A stretch of 64,000 nucleotides of DNA from Microbacterium proteolyticum (GCF_014192415.1 NZ_JACHXY010000003.1:122227-186226), one strand, 5' to 3'; counted from the first letter of the stretch, positions 1 through 9,118 are shown. Translations and numbers: made by a program. Notes: generated from the sequence alone by a model not told the origin.

Positions 1-375
1 GCGCGCCCGCGTTACCGGTTCGGGGCGGATTCCGCCGGTCGGGGCGAGAAATTCCCGCCCCAACCGGCCGCACTCGCCCCAAACCCGGTGCCGACCCCGC
101 CCCGCCCCAATCGGGGCGCGGAATGTGCACCGGGGCGGACGCCGGCCGCCCCACCGCACGAATCCCGCCCCGCGCGCCATGGCATCCGCTCCGGTCGCTG
201 CGCCCGCGCGCCCGCGTTACCGGTTCGGGGCGGATTCCGCCGGTCGGGGCGAGAAATTCCCGCCCCAACCGGCCGCACTCGCCCCAAACCCGGTGCCGAC
301 CTTGCCCCGCCCCAATCGGGGCGCGGAATGTGCACCGGGGCGGACGCCGGCCGCCCCACCGCACGAAACCCGCCC
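1..375. repeat. Tandem pair of nested-palindrome intergenic repeats
   Basis: Two direct copies with a period of 205 bp (about 1-172 and 206-377) are nearly identical. Each contains alternating GGGGCG and CGCCCC blocks that pair as nested hairpins, for example CGGTCGGGGCG against CGCCCCAACCG around an AT-rich loop (GAGAAATTC). A related nested palindrome lies at 7091-7157, so this looks like a dispersed REP/BIME-like family rather than a coding region. Open frames through it arise only from extreme GC. Positions 376-501 are C-rich and hold no gene I can support. Confidence 0.75.
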
Positions 376-501
376 CGAACGCCAGACCCCGACCACACCG
401 GCCGAGCCACCCCGCGCCCGGCCGAGCCACCCCACCCGCGGCGGAGCCACCGCAGCCAAGGCACCCCACCCCCGGCCGAGCCACCCCGGCGGAGCTGCGC
501 C

Positions 502-1497
502 TCACCGCACGACGAGACGCGGCTCCACCAGCACGTGCGCCGTGCCCGCGGCCGCCGCCCGCGGCGCGACGACCGTGCCGTCGCCCATCAGCAGGTCGAG
601 GGCTCCGGATGCCACCCGCTCGGGCAACTGCTCGACGCTCGAGAGTCCGAGGGCCTCGGCGGCGGGGGTGTTGTCGAACCCGACGACGGTGATGTCGGGG
701 CGCCCGGCGAGCGAGGTCGCGAGGTGCGCGCCGATGGCGAGGGAGTCGCTCGCGCAGACGATGCCGGTGACGCCCGGGTCGGCGACGAGGCCGGCCGCCA
801 CGACGTCGCGCGCCGCCGACACGTTCTCTTCGACGACCCAACGCGGTCCCGCGCTCGCCGTCTCGCGCCAGCCGCGCTCGCGCTCGTCCCCCGTGCCCGA
901 CCCCGAGGGCCAGCCGAGGAAAGCCACGTGTCCGCGGCCGTGCGCGAGCGCGTGCGCGGTCGCGGCCCGCGTCCCCGCCGCACCGTCGACGTCGACCCAC
1001 AGGTGCGCCGGCGCTTCGACGTCGTCTTCGCCCCACGGCCGACCGAACGACACGAACGGCAGGTTCCGCGCCGTCAGCCACCCGGTGCGGGGGTCGCCGT
1101 GGAAGGTGCCGGTGACGACGACGGCATCCACTTCTCCCCCTTCCAGCAGGTCGCCGAGGCGGGAGATCTCCTCCTCGGGTGTGCGGGCGGCGTACAGCAG
1201 CACGCGCATGTCGCGCTCGCCGGCGCGTTCGGTGAGGGCGTGCACGAACCGGTCGAGCACGACGCCCGAGATGCCGCCGGCGTACGGATCGAGGTGGATG
1301 CCGATGGTGGAGCTGCGGCGCATCCGGAGTCGACGCGCCGCGGCGTGCGGGCGATAGCCGAGCTCGGCGATCGCGGCCTCCACCCGCTGCCGTGTGGCCT
1401 CGCGGACGATGTCGGGGGTGTTCACCACGTTCGACACGGTCTGCCGAGAGACACCGGCGATACGGGCGACGTCGTCGACGGTGGGCGCCTTCGCCAT
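502..1497 (-). CDS. LacI-family transcriptional regulator (sugar ABC operon)
   Basis: 331 aa, cytoplasmic DNA-binding repressor. The N-terminal helix-turn-helix at residues 5-25 (VDDVARIAGVSRQTVSNVVN) is the canonical LacI motif, followed by the hinge region and a periplasmic-binding-protein-like effector domain ending near GFDNTPAAEALGLSSVEQ. The ATG at 1497 was chosen because the protein then begins MAKAPTVDDVARI as in relatives and a GAGGGG sequence sits just upstream; the longer open frame upstream adds only basic, unconserved residues. It is divergent from the sugar ABC importer at 1731, and a perfect palindrome with a central CG (1658-1671) lies between them. It therefore probably represses that operon and perhaps itself. 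The inducer is unknown. Confidence 0.92.
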   Translation of the reverse strand: MAKAPTVDDVARIAGVSRQTVSNVVNTPDIVREATRQRVEAAIAELGYRPHAAARRLRMRRSSTIGIHLDPYAGGISGVVLDRFVHALTERAGERDMRVLLYAARTPEEEISRLGDLLEGGEVDAVVVTGTFHGDPRTGWLTARNLPFVSFGRPWGEDDVEAPAHLWVDVDGAAGTRAATAHALAHGRGHVAFLGWPSGSGTGDERERGWRETASAGPRWVVEENVSAARDVVAAGLVADPGVTGIVCASDSLAIGAHLATSLAGRPDITVVGFDNTPAAEALGLSSVEQLPERVASGALDLLMGDGTVVAPRAAAAGTAHVLVEPRLVVR

Positions 1498-1614
1498 GTC
1501 GTCCCCTCCCGTCTCGATGCGCGCGAGCCGGTGACGAGCACCGGGTCGACGGGCCGGCCCGACGGGGTCCGGCGCGCGCGTCCAGATCGTCAGCCTAGGC
1601 CGGGCGACAACCTC

Positions 1615-1644
1615 TTGACATCCGGCGCAACGTGTTCGTACCGT
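1615..1644 (+). promoter_or_regulatory. Promoter of the sugar ABC importer operon
   Basis: TTGACA at 1615-1620 and TACCGT at 1639-1644 are separated by 18 bp, a good match to a housekeeping sigma-70 type promoter. It faces the importer genes and lies immediately upstream of the LacI-type palindrome at 1658, so a bound repressor would sit at or just after the transcription start. Confidence 0.65.
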
Positions 1645-1657
1645 GGTGGAACCGTTA

Positions 1658-1671
1658 TTTGAACGTTCAAA
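1658..1671. promoter_or_regulatory. LacI-type operator palindrome
   Basis: TTTGAACGTTCAAA is a perfect 14-bp palindrome with the central CG step typical of LacI/GalR operators. It lies between the divergent regulator (start 1497) and importer (start 1731), about 14 bp downstream of the -10 element. The adjacent LacI-family protein is the obvious candidate ligand; this is inference from position. Confidence 0.7.
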
Positions 1672-1730
1672 CTGACGGCCCTCCGACCACATGCGGAGGG
1701 GTCGCATGCCTCATCGAAGGAGAGAGACAC

Positions 1731-2981
1731 ATGACACGGCACACGCCCGTACCCCGCACACGCACGGCGCTCGCCGCCGGCGCGCTGCTGGCCACCGGAG
1801 CCCTCACGCTCACCGCCTGCGGCTCGGGCTTCAGCGACACCCCCGGCGACGGCGAGGCCTCCGGCAGCGGCAGCCTCAGCATCCTCATCGGCTCCTCGGG
1901 CGACGCCGAGACGCAGGCCGTCACCGACGCCGTCGCCGCCTGGAGCGAGCAGTCGGGCGTCGCGGCCGAGGTGCAGACCGCCAACGACCTGCCCCAGCAG
2001 CTCTCGCAGGGCTTCGCCGCCGGCTCCCCGCCCGACGTGTTCTACCTCGCGCCCGAGGCCCTCGCGGGCTACGCGGCGAACGGATCGATCGCCGCGTACG
2101 GCGACGACCTCGCGAACAAGGACGACTTCTACCCCTCCCTCGTCGACAACTTCACCGTCGACGGGTCCTTTTACTGCGCCCCCAAGGACTTCTCGACCCT
2201 GGCGCTGATCATCAACGCCGACCTCTGGACGGCCGCCGGACTCACGGATGCCGACCTCCCCACGACGTGGGACCAGCTGGCATCCGTCGCCCAGCGTCTG
2301 ACGGCCGACGGGCGCGTCGGACTCGCGTTCGGCGCCGAGTACCAGCGCGTCGGCGCCTTCATGGCCCAGGCGGGCGGCGGTCTCGTGACCGACGGGCAGG
2401 CCACGGCCGACAGCCCCGAGAACGTCGAGGCGCTGAACTACGTCAAGACCCACCTGAACGACGGCTCGTTCGCCTTCGCGTCCGATGTGGGCGCGGGATG
2501 GGGTGGAGAAGCGCTCGGCACGCAGAAGGCCGCGATGGTCATCGAAGGCAACTGGATCACCGGCGCGATGTCGGCCGACTACCCCGACGTGAACTACACC
2601 GTCGCCGAACTCCCGGCCGGCCCCGGTGGCAAGGGCACACTGCAGTTCACCAACTGCTGGGGCCTCGCAGCCGACGGCGGCAACCAGGAGCAGGCACGCT
2701 CGCTCGTGGAGTACCTCACGAGCACCGACCAGCAGCTGGCGTTCTCGGAGGCCTTCGGTCCGATGCCCTCGATCCAGTCCGCGGCCGACGCGTGGACCAG
2801 CGCCAACCCCGACCTGGGCGCCTTCCTCGCCGGGGCCGAGTACGCGCAGTTCCCGCCGAACATGGCCGGCGCCGCCGACGTCATCACCGACTTCAACGCA
2901 CAGCTCGAGTCGCTGAAGACCGGCGACCCGCAGGCGCTGCTGCAGACGGCGCAGTCCAACCTCGAGGCGATCGTCGGCTAA
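1731..2981 (+). CDS. Sugar ABC transporter substrate-binding lipoprotein (CUT1)
   Basis: 416 aa extracytoplasmic lipoprotein. The signal peptide ends in a lipobox LTAC with Cys30 as the predicted lipidated residue. The rest is a family-1 solute-binding fold, with typical blocks DVFYLAPEALAGYA, the C-terminal WG(L)AADGGNQEQA segment and VEYLTS. The ATG at 1731 follows AAGGAG at 1717-1722; the longer frame from 1632 runs through the promoter and operator. It is first in the operon with two permeases (2984, 4132) and a glycosidase (5046), so the ligand is probably an alpha-glucan oligosaccharide or related sugar. No ATPase is encoded here; CUT1 systems often share an MsiK-like ATPase encoded elsewhere. 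Confidence 0.92.
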   Translation: MTRHTPVPRTRTALAAGALLATGALTLTACGSGFSDTPGDGEASGSGSLSILIGSSGDAETQAVTDAVAAWSEQSGVAAEVQTANDLPQQLSQGFAAGSPPDVFYLAPEALAGYAANGSIAAYGDDLANKDDFYPSLVDNFTVDGSFYCAPKDFSTLALIINADLWTAAGLTDADLPTTWDQLASVAQRLTADGRVGLAFGAEYQRVGAFMAQAGGGLVTDGQATADSPENVEALNYVKTHLNDGSFAFASDVGAGWGGEALGTQKAAMVIEGNWITGAMSADYPDVNYTVAELPAGPGGKGTLQFTNCWGLAADGGNQEQARSLVEYLTSTDQQLAFSEAFGPMPSIQSAADAWTSANPDLGAFLAGAEYAQFPPNMAGAADVITDFNAQLESLKTGDPQALLQTAQSNLEAIVG

Positions 2982-2983
2982 TC

Positions 2984-4135
2984 GTGAGCGCTCTCACCAC
3001 CGCGCCGCGTCGCGCCGGGTCCCCCCCCTCGGGGATCCGGCGCGGCGAGGCCGCCGCCGGCTGGCTCTTCACCGCACCCGTCCTCGTCATCCTGGGTGTG
3101 TTCCTGCTCGTCCCCGTGCTCATGGCGCTGTGGGTGAGCTTCTCCGATTGGACCGGTCGCGGCAGCCCCTTCGCGTCGAACGTGAACTTCGTCGGCGTCG
3201 AAAACTACGCCGCCGTCACGACCGGCGGCGGACTCGCCGAACGCGACTTCGGCACGGCGCTCCGCAACAACGGGTGGTACGTGCTGCTGGTGGTGCCGCT
3301 GCAGACGGCGCTCTCGCTCTTCCTCGCGCTGCTGGTCAACCGCGCGGTCCTGCGTGGCCGCGGGTTCTTCCGCACCGCCTTCTACTTCCCATCCGTCACC
3401 AGTTCCGTGGCGATCACCGTGCTGTGGCTGTTCCTCTTCTCGGCATCCGGTGCCGTCAACGAGGTGCTGTCGTGGCTGGGCATCAACGGACCCAACTGGT
3501 TCAGCGATCCCTCGGGGGTCGTCCACAACCTCCTGGGCGCGGTCGGCATCACCAGCGGGCCGGCGTTGCTCACCGGCAACACCCTGCTGGGCGTCTCGTG
3601 GTGGGACTGGCTGGCAGGTCCCTCGGTCGCCATGTCGGCGTTCATCCTCATGGCCGTGTTCACCACGTCGGGAACGTTCATGCTGCTGTTCATCGCGGGC
3701 CTGCAGAACATCGGCGGCGACGTGCAGGAGGCCGCCATGATGGACGGCGCCACCGGCTGGCAGCGCTTCTGGCGGGTCACCCTGCCGCAGCTCAAGCCCG
3801 TGCTGTTCACGGTGCTGACCCTGGGCCTCATCGGCACGTGGCAGGTGTTCGACCAGATCTACACCGGTACGCAGGGCGGGCCCGGCAAGACCACACTGAC
3901 CCCGGCGTACCTCAGCTACTCCTCGGCGTTCCTGTCGCAGCAGTGGGGTCAGGGTGCGGCGATCGCGTTCGTGCTCTTCCTCATCATCGTCGTGCTGACG
4001 ATCCTGCAGCGCTTCGTGCTGCGCGATCGACCGGTCTCGCGCCGGCGCATCCGCGAGTACGAAGTGCGCGGCACGGCAGCGACCCCCACCGGCCCCGAAC
4101 GCCCTGGCACGGGCTCGATGGGAGGTTCGCGATGA
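2984..4135 (+). CDS. Sugar ABC transporter permease (MalF/UgpA-like)
   Basis: 383 aa integral membrane subunit of the CUT1 importer. The GTG at 2984 lies 3 bp after the preceding stop and begins VSALTTAPRR. About six hydrophobic segments are visible, the first near residues 25-48. The binding-protein-dependent permease (EAA) loop appears as EAAMMDGATGWQRFWRVTLP near residue 249 and contacts the ATPase. The Gly- and Trp-rich loop between the middle helices is larger than usual. It overlaps the next permease by ATGA, consistent with translational coupling. Confidence 0.92.
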   Translation: MSALTTAPRRAGSPPSGIRRGEAAAGWLFTAPVLVILGVFLLVPVLMALWVSFSDWTGRGSPFASNVNFVGVENYAAVTTGGGLAERDFGTALRNNGWYVLLVVPLQTALSLFLALLVNRAVLRGRGFFRTAFYFPSVTSSVAITVLWLFLFSASGAVNEVLSWLGINGPNWFSDPSGVVHNLLGAVGITSGPALLTGNTLLGVSWWDWLAGPSVAMSAFILMAVFTTSGTFMLLFIAGLQNIGGDVQEAAMMDGATGWQRFWRVTLPQLKPVLFTVLTLGLIGTWQVFDQIYTGTQGGPGKTTLTPAYLSYSSAFLSQQWGQGAAIAFVLFLIIVVLTILQRFVLRDRPVSRRRIREYEVRGTAATPTGPERPGTGSMGGSR

Positions 4136-5049
4136 CCGCCACGGCATCCCCCCAGACCACCGTTCTGGCCGAGCAGCGTCTCGACGGGCCCGGCCGCCGC
4201 CGAGCGAAGCACCGCATGTCGCGCAAGGCGCTCGGATGGCAGATCGGCCTGTACGCCCTGCTGATCGTGCTCGCGCTGATCTACATCTATCCGTTCCTCG
4301 TGCAGGTGGCGACCTCCTTCAAGACGGATGCCGCAGCCGCGGCCGATCCCATCTCCCTCCTGCCGCAGACCTTCACGTGGGCGGCCTACGAGCGGCTCTT
4401 CGTCAACTCCGACTTCCCGGTGTGGTTCGCCAACTCCGCGGTGGTGACGGTGTTCGTGACGGCGGGCCGGGTGTTCTTCAACTCCCTGGCCGGATACGCC
4501 CTCGCGCGCCTGCAGTTCCGGGGGCGCGGTCTGGTGTTCGCGGGCCTCATCGCGGTGATGGCCGTGCCGACGGTCGTGCTGTTGATCCCGAAGTTCCTCG
4601 TCATCAACCAGCTCGGCATCTACGACTCCTACGCGGGCATGATCCTGCCGCTCCTCGTCGATGCCGCGGGCGTGTTCATCATGAAGAACTTCTTCGAGTC
4701 GATCCCGCCGTCCGTCGAGGAGCAGGCGCGTATCGACGGCGCCGGCACCTTCCGCATCTTCTGGTCGGTCGTCCTGCCGATGGCGCGCCCCGCCCTCATC
4801 ACGATCGTGATCCTGTCGTTCCAGGGATCGTGGAACGAGCTGAGCCACTTCGTCGTCTCCACGCAGTCCCCCGAGCTCACCACCCTGACCAAGGGCGTCG
4901 CGGCGCTTGCGAGCGGACAGCTCAGTCAGGGCAGCCAATTCCCCCTCAAACTCGCGGCCGCAGCCATCATGACGATTCCGGTCGCCGTGGTGTTCTTCAT
5001 CTTTCAACGCCGCATCATGAACGCCAGTGAAGGAGCCGTCAAAGAATGA
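4132..5049 (+). CDS. Sugar ABC transporter permease (MalG-like)
   Basis: 305 aa second permease of the CUT1 importer. The first membrane helix follows a basic N-terminal tail (GRRRAKHRMSRKALGW). The EAA motif EEQARIDGAGTFRIFWSVVL is near residue 197. The protein ends with the short basic tail typical of MalG-type subunits. The start codon overlaps the stop of the upstream permease and its own stop overlaps the start of the glycosidase gene, so the three genes form one translationally coupled unit. Confidence 0.92.
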   Translation: MTATASPQTTVLAEQRLDGPGRRRAKHRMSRKALGWQIGLYALLIVLALIYIYPFLVQVATSFKTDAAAAADPISLLPQTFTWAAYERLFVNSDFPVWFANSAVVTVFVTAGRVFFNSLAGYALARLQFRGRGLVFAGLIAVMAVPTVVLLIPKFLVINQLGIYDSYAGMILPLLVDAAGVFIMKNFFESIPPSVEEQARIDGAGTFRIFWSVVLPMARPALITIVILSFQGSWNELSHFVVSTQSPELTTLTKGVAALASGQLSQGSQFPLKLAAAAIMTIPVAVVFFIFQRRIMNASEGAVKE

Positions 5050-6989
5050 CCACCGCCCCCACCGCCTCTCCGGCGGCCGTGACGGATGCCGTGACCGCCC
5101 CGCTCCAACCCCTCTTGAACGACGCGGTCATCGTGCTGCGCGCCCCCACGCAGGTGTGGTCCGACGCCACGGGCGACATGGGCACGGCCTCCGTCCACGG
5201 CGTGTACCACGGTGACGTCCGACACGTGCGTACCCTCGCACTCGTCTGCGACGGCTCGCCCGTCGAGTGGATCTCAACCGCACCCGACGGCGCGTCGCGT
5301 CTCGTGCTCGGGGGCCTGCTGCGCGGACTCGACGACACCACGCCCGACCCGAAGGTGCGGGTGCTGCGCGACCGGCGCGTCGCCGACGGGGTGGTCAGCG
5401 AGACCTGGACGCTGCACTCGCGCGTCGACCGGCCGATCTCGACGACCCTGCGGCTGGCGTTGTCGCCCGAGTTCGCGCAGCTGCACGAGGTGAAGTCCGG
5501 CCACTCACATCCCCGGGAGATCACGACCGACGTCGACGGCGACCGCGCGATCGTGGATGCCGGGGCTCAGGGCCTCGAACTCGTCGCTCCCGGCGCCCGG
5601 GTGGCATTCGGAGCCGACGGGCTCGAGGCGAGCTGGAGCGTCGAGGTCCCCGCCACCGGCTGCGTCGAGGTCGCCTGGACGCTGACGTTGCGTGACGACA
5701 CCCTCGTCGTCGGATCGGCCGCGGCGGCTCCGCGGTGGGATGCCGCCGCCCTCGCCGCCCAGGCACCCGATCCGCGCCTCGCGCGCTGGCTGCGCACCGC
5801 CCTCGACGATCTCGACGCGCTCCGCCTCGTGCTGCCCGAGCACCCCGACGACGAGTTCTTCGCCGCCGGCGCGCCCTGGTTCTTCACGCTGTTCGGGCGC
5901 GACTCGATCTGGGCCGCGCGCCTGGCCCTTCCGCTGGACCGCGAGATCGCGGCATCCACTCTCCGCGTGCTCGCGCGGCTGCAGGGTGTCGACGACGACG
6001 CGCAGACCGCGCAGGAGCCGGGCAAGATCCTGCATGAGCTGCGGGCCTCAGCGCTCGAGATCCCCGGCGAGGGCATCGTGCTGCCGCCGAAGTACTACGG
6101 CAGCGTCGACTCGACACCGCTGTGGATCTGCCTGCTCGCCGACGCCTGGCGCGCGGGAATGCCCGAGGCCGAGGTGCGCGAGCTCCTGCCCACGCTGCGC
6201 GCCGCGCTCGGCTGGATCCGCGACAGCGGCGACAGCGACGGCGACGGCTTCCTCGACTACATCGACCGCCTGGGCACCGGGCTGTCGAACCAGGGGTGGA
6301 AGGATTCCGGCGACTCGATCCAGTGGCGCGACGGCCGCCTCGCCGAGGGCCCGATCGCCCTCTGCGAGGTGCAGGCGTACGCCTACGAGGCCGCCCTCGC
6401 CGGTGCCGAGCTGCTCGAGGAGTTCGGCACGGTCACGGATGCCGCCGACATCGTCTTCTGGCGCGCCTGGGCCGACGACCTCCGCACGCGCTTCGCCGAG
6501 ACCTACTGGGTCGAGACGCCGGAGGGCCGCTACCCCGCGGTGGCGCTCGACAACGCCAAGCGTCCCGTCGACACGCTCACGAGCAACATCGGGCACCTGC
6601 TCGGCACCGGTCTGCTCACCGGCGACGAGGAGGCGCACGTCGCGTCGCTGCTGCTCGGTGAGAGCATGTCGAGCGGATACGGCATCCGCACGATGTCGAC
6701 CGGGGCGGCGGGGTATTGGCCGCTGTCGTACCACGGCGGGAGCGTCTGGGTGCACGACACCGCGATCGCGGTGCACGGCATGCTGCGCGCGGGCCTGGGC
6801 GAGCAGGCGCGCAGGGTCGTCGCCGGACTCCTGGATGCCGCCGAGGGCTTCGCCTACCGCGTGCCCGAGCTGCACGCCGGCGATCCGCGCACCCACTCGT
6901 CGGTGCCGACGCCCTACCCCGCCGCCTGCCGGCCCCAGGCCTGGTCGGCCGCCGCCGCGGTGGTCTGCCTGACCGCGCTCACGCCCTGA
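5046..6989 (+). CDS. Amylo-alpha-1,6-glucosidase-like (glycogen debranching family) protein
   Basis: 647 aa, no signal peptide, so probably cytoplasmic. Residues about 20-235 form the N-terminal glycogen-debranching-type beta domain (start LLNDAVIVLRAPTQVWSDATGDMGT). From about 255 onward is an (alpha/alpha)6 toroid with conserved blocks WFFTLFGRDSIW (about 278-289) and NQGWKDSGDS (about 415). The family hydrolyses alpha-glucosidic or related linkages in imported oligosaccharides. The gene is ATGA-coupled to the importer permease, so it most likely processes the transported sugar; exact specificity cannot be read from sequence. Length and domain order are normal for the family. Confidence 0.85.
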   Translation: MTTAPTASPAAVTDAVTAPLQPLLNDAVIVLRAPTQVWSDATGDMGTASVHGVYHGDVRHVRTLALVCDGSPVEWISTAPDGASRLVLGGLLRGLDDTTPDPKVRVLRDRRVADGVVSETWTLHSRVDRPISTTLRLALSPEFAQLHEVKSGHSHPREITTDVDGDRAIVDAGAQGLELVAPGARVAFGADGLEASWSVEVPATGCVEVAWTLTLRDDTLVVGSAAAAPRWDAAALAAQAPDPRLARWLRTALDDLDALRLVLPEHPDDEFFAAGAPWFFTLFGRDSIWAARLALPLDREIAASTLRVLARLQGVDDDAQTAQEPGKILHELRASALEIPGEGIVLPPKYYGSVDSTPLWICLLADAWRAGMPEAEVRELLPTLRAALGWIRDSGDSDGDGFLDYIDRLGTGLSNQGWKDSGDSIQWRDGRLAEGPIALCEVQAYAYEAALAGAELLEEFGTVTDAADIVFWRAWADDLRTRFAETYWVETPEGRYPAVALDNAKRPVDTLTSNIGHLLGTGLLTGDEEAHVASLLLGESMSSGYGIRTMSTGAAGYWPLSYHGGSVWVHDTAIAVHGMLRAGLGEQARRVVAGLLDAAEGFAYRVPELHAGDPRTHSSVPTPYPAACRPQAWSAAAAVVCLTALTP

Positions 6990-7018
6990 GCCGCCGCGCC
7001 CTTCCCCGATTCACGCGT

Positions 7019-7160
7019 GCGGGACGGTCCCCGCCGTTGGGGGCCGTTCCCGCCGTTCAGGCACTCGGGGCCGTTCGGGGCGTTCACGGCGTTCGGGGCG
7101 GATCTTGCCGTTCGGGGCGCGATTCTCCCGCCCCAACGCGCAGATCCCGCCCCGAACCCT
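7019..7160. repeat. Nested-palindrome (REP-like) intergenic repeat
   Basis: Lies between the stop of the glycosidase (6989) and the convergent YbaK-like gene (7190). The outer arms at 7091-7105 and 7142-7157 (GTTCGGGGCGGATCT and its near-perfect complement with one extra C) enclose an inner hairpin CGTTCGGGGCG / CGCCCCAACG at 7109-7138. The left part (7019-7090) repeats GCCGTT-GGGG units. The architecture matches the repeats at 1-375. It may also act as a bidirectional terminator for the flanking convergent genes. Confidence 0.65.
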
Positions 7161-7189
7161 GTACGCCGGCGTCCGGTGGCAGCGCCCGC

Positions 7190-7666
7190 TCACGCCACGC
7201 GCACGACCGCGCCGCTGGTCAGGCGCACCAGCTCGTCGAAGGTCAGCGGAAAGACCGTGTGCGGCGTGCCCCCCGCGGCCCAGATCTCGTCGAACGCCGC
7301 GAGGTCCTCGTCGACGATCGTCGTCAGAGGCGCCGGGTGCCCGGTCGGCGCCACTCCCCCGATGGGCTGTCCGGTCGCGGCCAGCACCTGATCCGGCGTG
7401 GCCCGTCGGATGCCGCCGCGCCCGAGCCGCTCGGCCAGAGCCGCCGTGTCCACGCGGTGCGCGCCGCTGGTCATCACCAGCAGCGGCTCGTCGTCGCTCC
7501 AGAACACGAGGCTGTTCGCGATGGCCCCGACCTCGATGCCGAGGGCCGCCGCCGCGAGCGCGGCCGTCGACGCGGCATCCGGAAGCACGACGATCCCGCC
7601 GTCGATACCGGCCTCCCGGAGGGAGGCGGCGACGAGACGACTACGGGCGGGCAGGGCGTCGGTCAT
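7190..7666 (-). CDS. YbaK/EbsC-family aminoacyl-tRNA deacylase
   Basis: 158 aa, small cytoplasmic protein of the YbaK/ProX editing fold, which hydrolyses mischarged aminoacyl-tRNAs such as Cys- or Ala-tRNA(Pro). Visible family blocks are the AAAALGIEVGAIANSLVFW segment, LLVMTSGAHRVD, and the glycine-rich GQPIGGVAPTGHP followed by TIVDEDLAAFDEIWAAGGTPHTVFPLTFDELVRLT. The ATG at 7666 gives the usual family length; the longer frame upstream is arginine-rich and unconserved. It is monocistronic, convergent with the glycosidase and divergent from the amino-acid dehydrogenase. Which mischarged tRNA it edits is not determinable. Confidence 0.85.
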   Translation of the reverse strand: MTDALPARSRLVAASLREAGIDGGIVVLPDAASTAALAAAALGIEVGAIANSLVFWSDDEPLLVMTSGAHRVDTAALAERLGRGGIRRATPDQVLAATGQPIGGVAPTGHPAPLTTIVDEDLAAFDEIWAAGGTPHTVFPLTFDELVRLTSGAVVRVA

Positions 7667-7978
7667 GCCCGCCAGCCTAGAACGACGCCGCGCCGACCCG
7701 CCTTTATCTCCGCGATGCGCCCAACCTCCGCCCGAGACCCGCCACCGCGACCGACCCCGCGTGCATCGCTGGGGTGGCGCGACCCCGCCCCGGACACGCG
7801 CCACCGATCGCGGGGTCCGCGCGACCCCGACCCGACCGGCCACCCCCCACGGCTCATCGAGACCATGCCGCGCGCCCCTCGCGTCCGTCGACGACGCGCG
7901 TCACAATGGGGGTGGATGCCACGACGCTGCGGCATCCGAGAAGTGCCGCTCACAAGGCGGCCGACGACAAGGAACGCG
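7667..7978. other. Divergent intergenic region with GGATGCC/GGCATCC hairpin
   Basis: Holds no gene I can support. It is GC-rich, with repeated GCGCGACCCC blocks around 7775-7835. CACAAT near 7901 is a possible -10 for the dehydrogenase gene. Just after it, GGATGCC (7914-7920) and GGCATCC (7931-7937) form a 7-bp inverted repeat in the presumed 5' leader. A purine-rich AAGGA at 7969-7973 is the ribosome binding site for the gene at 7979. Confidence 0.45.
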
Positions 7979-9052
7979 ATGACCAACGCCCTGCCCCTGC
8001 CCGATTTCACGCACGAGCGCGTGGAGGTGATCACGGGGCGGCGCAGCGGTCTGCTCGTCGCCGTGGCGCTTCACTCCTCCGTGCTCGGCTCCGCCCTCGG
8101 CGGCGCCCGCCTGTGGACCTACCCGTCGTGGACCGATGCCCTCGGCGATGCCCTGCGCCTGTCGGCGGCGATGACGCTGAAGAACGCCGCCGCCGGACTC
8201 GACGCGGGTGGAGGCAAGAGCGTCATCGGCCTGCCCGAGGGCACCGTCCTCGACGCCGACCGTCGCCGCGCGGCGTTCCTCGACCTCGGCGATGCCGTCG
8301 AGAGCCTCGGCGGGCTGTACCGCACCGCCGAAGACGTGGGCTCGACGACCGACGACATGCTGGTCGTGAGCGAGCGCACCGCGCACGTGGTCGGACTCCC
8401 CGACTCAGTGGGTGGCTCCGGCGAACCCGCGGGCCCCACCAGCCTCGGCGTCTACGCCTCGCTCGTCGCGACGCTCGAGCGCGCCGTCGGCACCGGCGAC
8501 GTCGCCGGGCGCCGCATCACCGTCGCCGGTCTCGGCCAGGTCGGCGGTCGTCTCGCCGAACGTCTGGCATCCGAGCACGCCGTCCTGACCGTCACCGACG
8601 TCAACCCGGCGAAGCGGGCAGTGGCCGACGAGCTCGGCGCCGCGTGGGTCGAGCCGAGCGAGGCGCACCTCATCCCCGCCGATGTGTTCGTCCCCGCCGG
8701 CATCGGTGGCGTGCTCACCGATGAGATCATCGACGCCCTCGACGCGCGGGCGGTCTGCGGGCCGGCCAACAACCCGCTGGCCGAGCGGAGCGGCGCCGAA
8801 CGTCTGGCGCAGCGCGGCATCCTGTACGCCCCCGACTTCGTCGTCAACGCCGGCGGCGTGATCTACCTCGACCTGGTCGCCAAACAGCGCGGGACGATGG
8901 ATCAGATCATGGGCCGTGTCGCCGGAATCGGCGACACGATCCGCCGCGTCTTCGACGAAGCGGCCGCGCGGGGCGTCACCCCGCTCGCCGCGGCCGAGGG
9001 CTTGGCCGCCGAGCGGCTCTCCGCCGGTGCGCGGAGCACCGCCCTCGTCTGA
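7979..9052 (+). CDS. Glu/Leu/Phe/Val dehydrogenase (leucine/valine type)
   Basis: 357 aa NAD(P)-dependent oxidative deaminase of branched-chain amino acids, giving the 2-oxo acid and ammonia. The catalytic region MTLKNAAAGLDAGGGKSVIG carries both conserved lysines (KNAAAG and GGGK). The Rossmann nucleotide-binding motif is VAGLGQVGGRLAERL, and the C-terminal block NAGGVIYLDL is conserved. Length fits actinobacterial leucine/valine dehydrogenases (about 360 aa). The ATG at 7979 is preceded by AAGGA. Such enzymes feed 2-oxo acids into branched-chain fatty acid primers. The gene stands alone and is followed by a strong palindromic terminator at 9119-9160. Confidence 0.88.
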   Translation: MTNALPLPDFTHERVEVITGRRSGLLVAVALHSSVLGSALGGARLWTYPSWTDALGDALRLSAAMTLKNAAAGLDAGGGKSVIGLPEGTVLDADRRRAAFLDLGDAVESLGGLYRTAEDVGSTTDDMLVVSERTAHVVGLPDSVGGSGEPAGPTSLGVYASLVATLERAVGTGDVAGRRITVAGLGQVGGRLAERLASEHAVLTVTDVNPAKRAVADELGAAWVEPSEAHLIPADVFVPAGIGGVLTDEIIDALDARAVCGPANNPLAERSGAERLAQRGILYAPDFVVNAGGVIYLDLVAKQRGTMDQIMGRVAGIGDTIRRVFDEAAARGVTPLAAAEGLAAERLSAGARSTALV

Positions 9053-9118
9053 CCCGCTCCGTCGCGAACGCCGGAAGACCCGAGCTCGCCGTCGGGTCTG
9101 ACCCCGCCGCGCGATGCA

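Noticed and set aside
88-1662. Long plus-strand frame covering the repeats and the LacI gene
   Set aside because: It is antisense to a clear LacI-family gene and begins inside tandem repeats; no domain or start signal.
7667-7978. Small gene in the gap before the dehydrogenase
   Set aside because: Frames there are Arg/Pro-rich, lack ribosome binding sites and overlap the presumed promoter.
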